A DNA stretch of 6,875 nt, from NCBI GenBank assembly GCA_027065245.1, contig JAMOOS010000282.1, forward strand, positions 1 through 6,875. Reading direction: 5' to 3'. Made by a program: the position numbers and the translations under genes. Position 1 is the stretch's first letter, and each line of letters opens with the position of its first letter. Below the pieces are notes generated by a model, which was not told the origin of the DNA, did no database searches, and worked only from the letters and a program-made list of their open reading frames with translations. Origin of the DNA: Desulfuromonadaceae bacterium (GTDB lineage Bacteria > Desulfobacterota > Desulfuromonadia > Desulfuromonadales > Desulfuromonadaceae). Positions 4,972 to 6,875 of the stretch are shown here, in pieces.

Positions 4972-6875
4972 TTACAATCCGATTTTACGGCGCATAGTGC
5001 GTGCCCGGTCCAATAGTTCCAGTTGAGATACCCACGCCCGCCATTTTTCAACCTCCAACGCAGTATAACTGTTGAAAGCATGCAGTTCTCGCGGCAGGGC
5101 GTTGGGAAATATGGAGCGCCGCCCCGGTTTGCGCCCTGGCAGCGGTTCCTTGGTGCGTACCGCCTCTTCCTGCGCTTCACTGAGCAAAATATGCAAACGG
5201 TTGAGTATATTAACATCACTTGCCCCGGCATCCATATCCAGCGATAGCAAATTCAGTGCCGGAAACAACTCCCTGAGTTTATTTTCCACCCCACGACCGG
5301 TGATGTGATTGGCGATACAGCCAAATGGTTGCAGACAAATGATATTATTGGTCCCATCTCTGAGCATGGCGATCATTTCGGCAGTAAGGAGCCATCCTTC
5401 GCCATACTGATTGGCCAAACTGACCACATCTTCGGTTGCCCGCGCCAATTCGCGTAAATCATGCGCTTTGGTGTAAAAACGAAAGCCCTGCATAATCCGC
5501 TCAATTTGCGCCAGATGATATTTTGAATATATCTCCAACAACTTGTATTTAGTGCGATCGATAATGGAGCGTTTAAAAAAAGCCTGCTGCAAGTAGGTTT
5601 CGTTGATAAAGCGCTGGGAAAAAAAACTTTGGATTGGCGGCAGCACTACTTCCACCCCCTGGGCGGATAACCAATCGATGAGATTGCCATTGGAAAAGAA
5701 GTTATATTTAACAAAAATCTCCCCCACAATTCCTATGCGGGGAACAGCATTACCGGTAACTTCGATACAATTAAAATCGGTTACCGCCTGTTTTAGCAGA
5801 TTGAGCAGATACTGATAATCAGCATTCTCGATGCCGGTCTCCATCAGCGCCAGATACTTGGCATGGAGTTTTTTAGCGCTGCCAGCCACTTTTTCTCTGG
5901 CAGTGACAGCCAGACACATCCTGGCCAGGGGGTCGGCAAAAACAATACCGAGCGCCAGCCGTTTTACCAGCCCTACCCGGTCAATCTGAAATTCAGGCTG
6001 GGTAATAATCTCTTCATTGGCTATGGAGATAATGGGCACGTTATCCAAACCGGCAGCGCACAACCCTTTTCTGATCAATGCCACATAAGATGATGCCCGA
6101 CATTGACCGCCGGTCTGAGTAAGAATAACGGCAGTTTTTTCAGGATCGTAACCACCATCCTGAAAGGCCTTGATAATATCGCCAGAAACCAGCACCGCCG
6201 GATAGCACATATCATTATTTATGGTTTTAAGACCCCATTCTGCCGAAATTTTATCCTGTGGCGGTAAAACTTCAACCCGATAACCGAGGGGCTTAAATGC
6301 CGCCGGAATCAAGGGGGAATAGAAGGAGGAAAAATAGGGAACGATAAGGGTTTTATCGCTGCATTGCGTCACAGTGTGCGGCGGTGTTTTCACGCTGGCA
6401 CTTCCGGCAATGCCGGTGTTGCCGTTGTTATCTTGCTGCGCATCAAGCATGGAACGCAGTCGGATATTAACTGCTCCCAGATTGGCTATTTCATCCATCT
6501 TGATCAGGGTATGCACCTTGCCGCCGCTAGCGAGAATTTCCTTAACCTCGTCGGTAGATATCGCATCGGGTCCACAGCCAAAAGAGGTCAACTGTACCAT
6601 CTGTGCCGTAGCTGTTTTACTCACCCACTTGGCCGCAGCATACAATCTGTTGCTATAGCTCCACTGGGTTAAAACGTTAACATCTCCCATAGAAACAGCG
6701 TCATCACCTAGCGGCAGTGCGGCTTCACTGATAGCATCAACACCCAACTGCGTTAGCATGGTCGGAATGCCGTGATTGATAAGCGGATCGGCGTGGTAAG
6801 GGCGACCGGCAAGGACGACAGTTCTTCTCCCAACCCTATCCGCTTCGGCAAGCTGCTGTTGTGCCATCACACGCA
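4972..6875 (-). CDS. 2-hydroxyacyl-CoA dehydratase activase-related protein (DUF2229-type), 5' end outside the window
   Basis: The C-terminal 630 or so residues of a larger protein; the frame is open to the window edge, so the GTG and ATG near 6870 are internal codons, not starts. Counting from the GTG codon at 6870, recognisable family motifs are AGRPYHADPLINHGIP (21-36), SFGCGPDA (Cys99), NNDMCYPAVL (Cys222), TQTGGQCRAS (Cys257), GEIFVKYNFFSNGNL (383-397) and LQPFGCIANH (Cys518). These match the long COG3580/COG3581-like proteins of anaerobes, in which N-terminal BadF/HgdC-type ATPase domains are joined to a dehydratase-like cysteine-rich part. The N-terminal ATPase domains would lie outside the window and are not seen. 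The cysteines probably bind an iron-sulfur cluster. The family is thought to be linked to radical dehydratases or low-potential electron transfer, but its substrate is unknown. Residues 141-166 form a poorly conserved Gln/Asn/Gly-rich linker. The stop is TAA. Confidence 0.88.
   Translation of the reverse strand, partial: RVMAQQQLAEADRVGRRTVVLAGRPYHADPLINHGIPTMLTQLGVDAISEAALPLGDDAVSMGDVNVLTQWSYSNRLYAAAKWVSKTATAQMVQLTSFGCGPDAISTDEVKEILASGGKVHTLIKMDEIANLGAVNIRLRSMLDAQQDNNGNTGIAGSASVKTPPHTVTQCSDKTLIVPYFSSFYSPLIPAAFKPLGYRVEVLPPQDKISAEWGLKTINNDMCYPAVLVSGDIIKAFQDGGYDPEKTAVILTQTGGQCRASSYVALIRKGLCAAGLDNVPIISIANEEIITQPEFQIDRVGLVKRLALGIVFADPLARMCLAVTAREKVAGSAKKLHAKYLALMETGIENADYQYLLNLLKQAVTDFNCIEVTGNAVPRIGIVGEIFVKYNFFSNGNLIDWLSAQGVEVVLPPIQSFFSQRFINETYLQQAFFKRSIIDRTKYKLLEIYSKYHLAQIERIMQGFRFYTKAHDLRELARATEDVVSLANQYGEGWLLTAEMIAMLRDGTNNIICLQPFGCIANHITGRGVENKLRELFPALNLLSLDMDAGASDVNILNRLHILLSEAQEEAVRTKEPLPGRKPGRRSIFPNALPRELHAFNSYTALEVEKWRAWVSQLELLDRARTMRRKIGL

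Noticed and set aside
4944..5231. Minus-strand 95-codon open frame at the end of the activase-related gene
   Set aside because: It is a different frame of the same strand, overlapped almost entirely by a strongly supported gene; its product has no family likeness.
1..6875. Search for CRISPR arrays, insertion sequence ends, tRNA or rRNA genes and defence or toxin modules
   Set aside because: No regularly spaced repeats, transposase motifs, cloverleaf-like segments or toxin-antitoxin pairs were seen; the window is packed with housekeeping-type genes.

Overview
The window reads as a chromosomal stretch from an anaerobic bacterium, most likely a deltaproteobacterium of the Desulfuromonadia (Geobacter/Pelobacter-like) group. 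I infer this from the recalled Geobacter-like character of TruA, from a large 2-hydroxyacyl-CoA dehydratase activase-related protein typical of anaerobes, and from the gene order. The assignment is an inference, not a proof. Every convincing gene lies on the minus strand, so the genes are read from high to low coordinates.

Layout in transcription order: (1) 6875-4972, the C-terminal part of a very large activase-related / DUF2229-type protein with iron-sulfur-type cysteine motifs, cut by the window edge; (2) 4971-4877, a 95-base gap with a possible extended -10 promoter, a 9-base tandem repeat and a good ribosome binding site; (3) 4876-3731, a 381-residue, almost purely helical phasin-like protein with three degenerate internal repeats; (4) 3730-3668, a 63-base gap with a small hairpin; (5) 3667-1973, a full-length UbiB/ABC1 atypical kinase with a TTG start; (6) 1959-940, an aspartate-semialdehyde dehydrogenase paralogue that has lost its catalytic residues, resembling USG-1; (7) 935-162, truA; (8) 161-29, a 133-base gap with a good sigma-70-like promoter; (9) 28-1, the first nine codons of another minus-strand gene.

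The tightest unit is ubiB - usg-like gene - truA, with gaps of 13 and 4 bases, so these are probably cotranscribed and translationally coupled. The helical protein and the activase-related protein lie upstream in the same direction and may form a separate or loosely joined unit. There is a composition step near 1960: the usg-like gene and truA are much richer in G+C than ubiB and the genes upstream of it.

The points most worth following are the loss of all key active-site residues in the dehydrogenase paralogue beside truA, and the repeat-built helical protein placed directly before a UbiB kinase. I see no CRISPR array, insertion sequence, tRNA or rRNA, and no evidence of a defence or mobile system.
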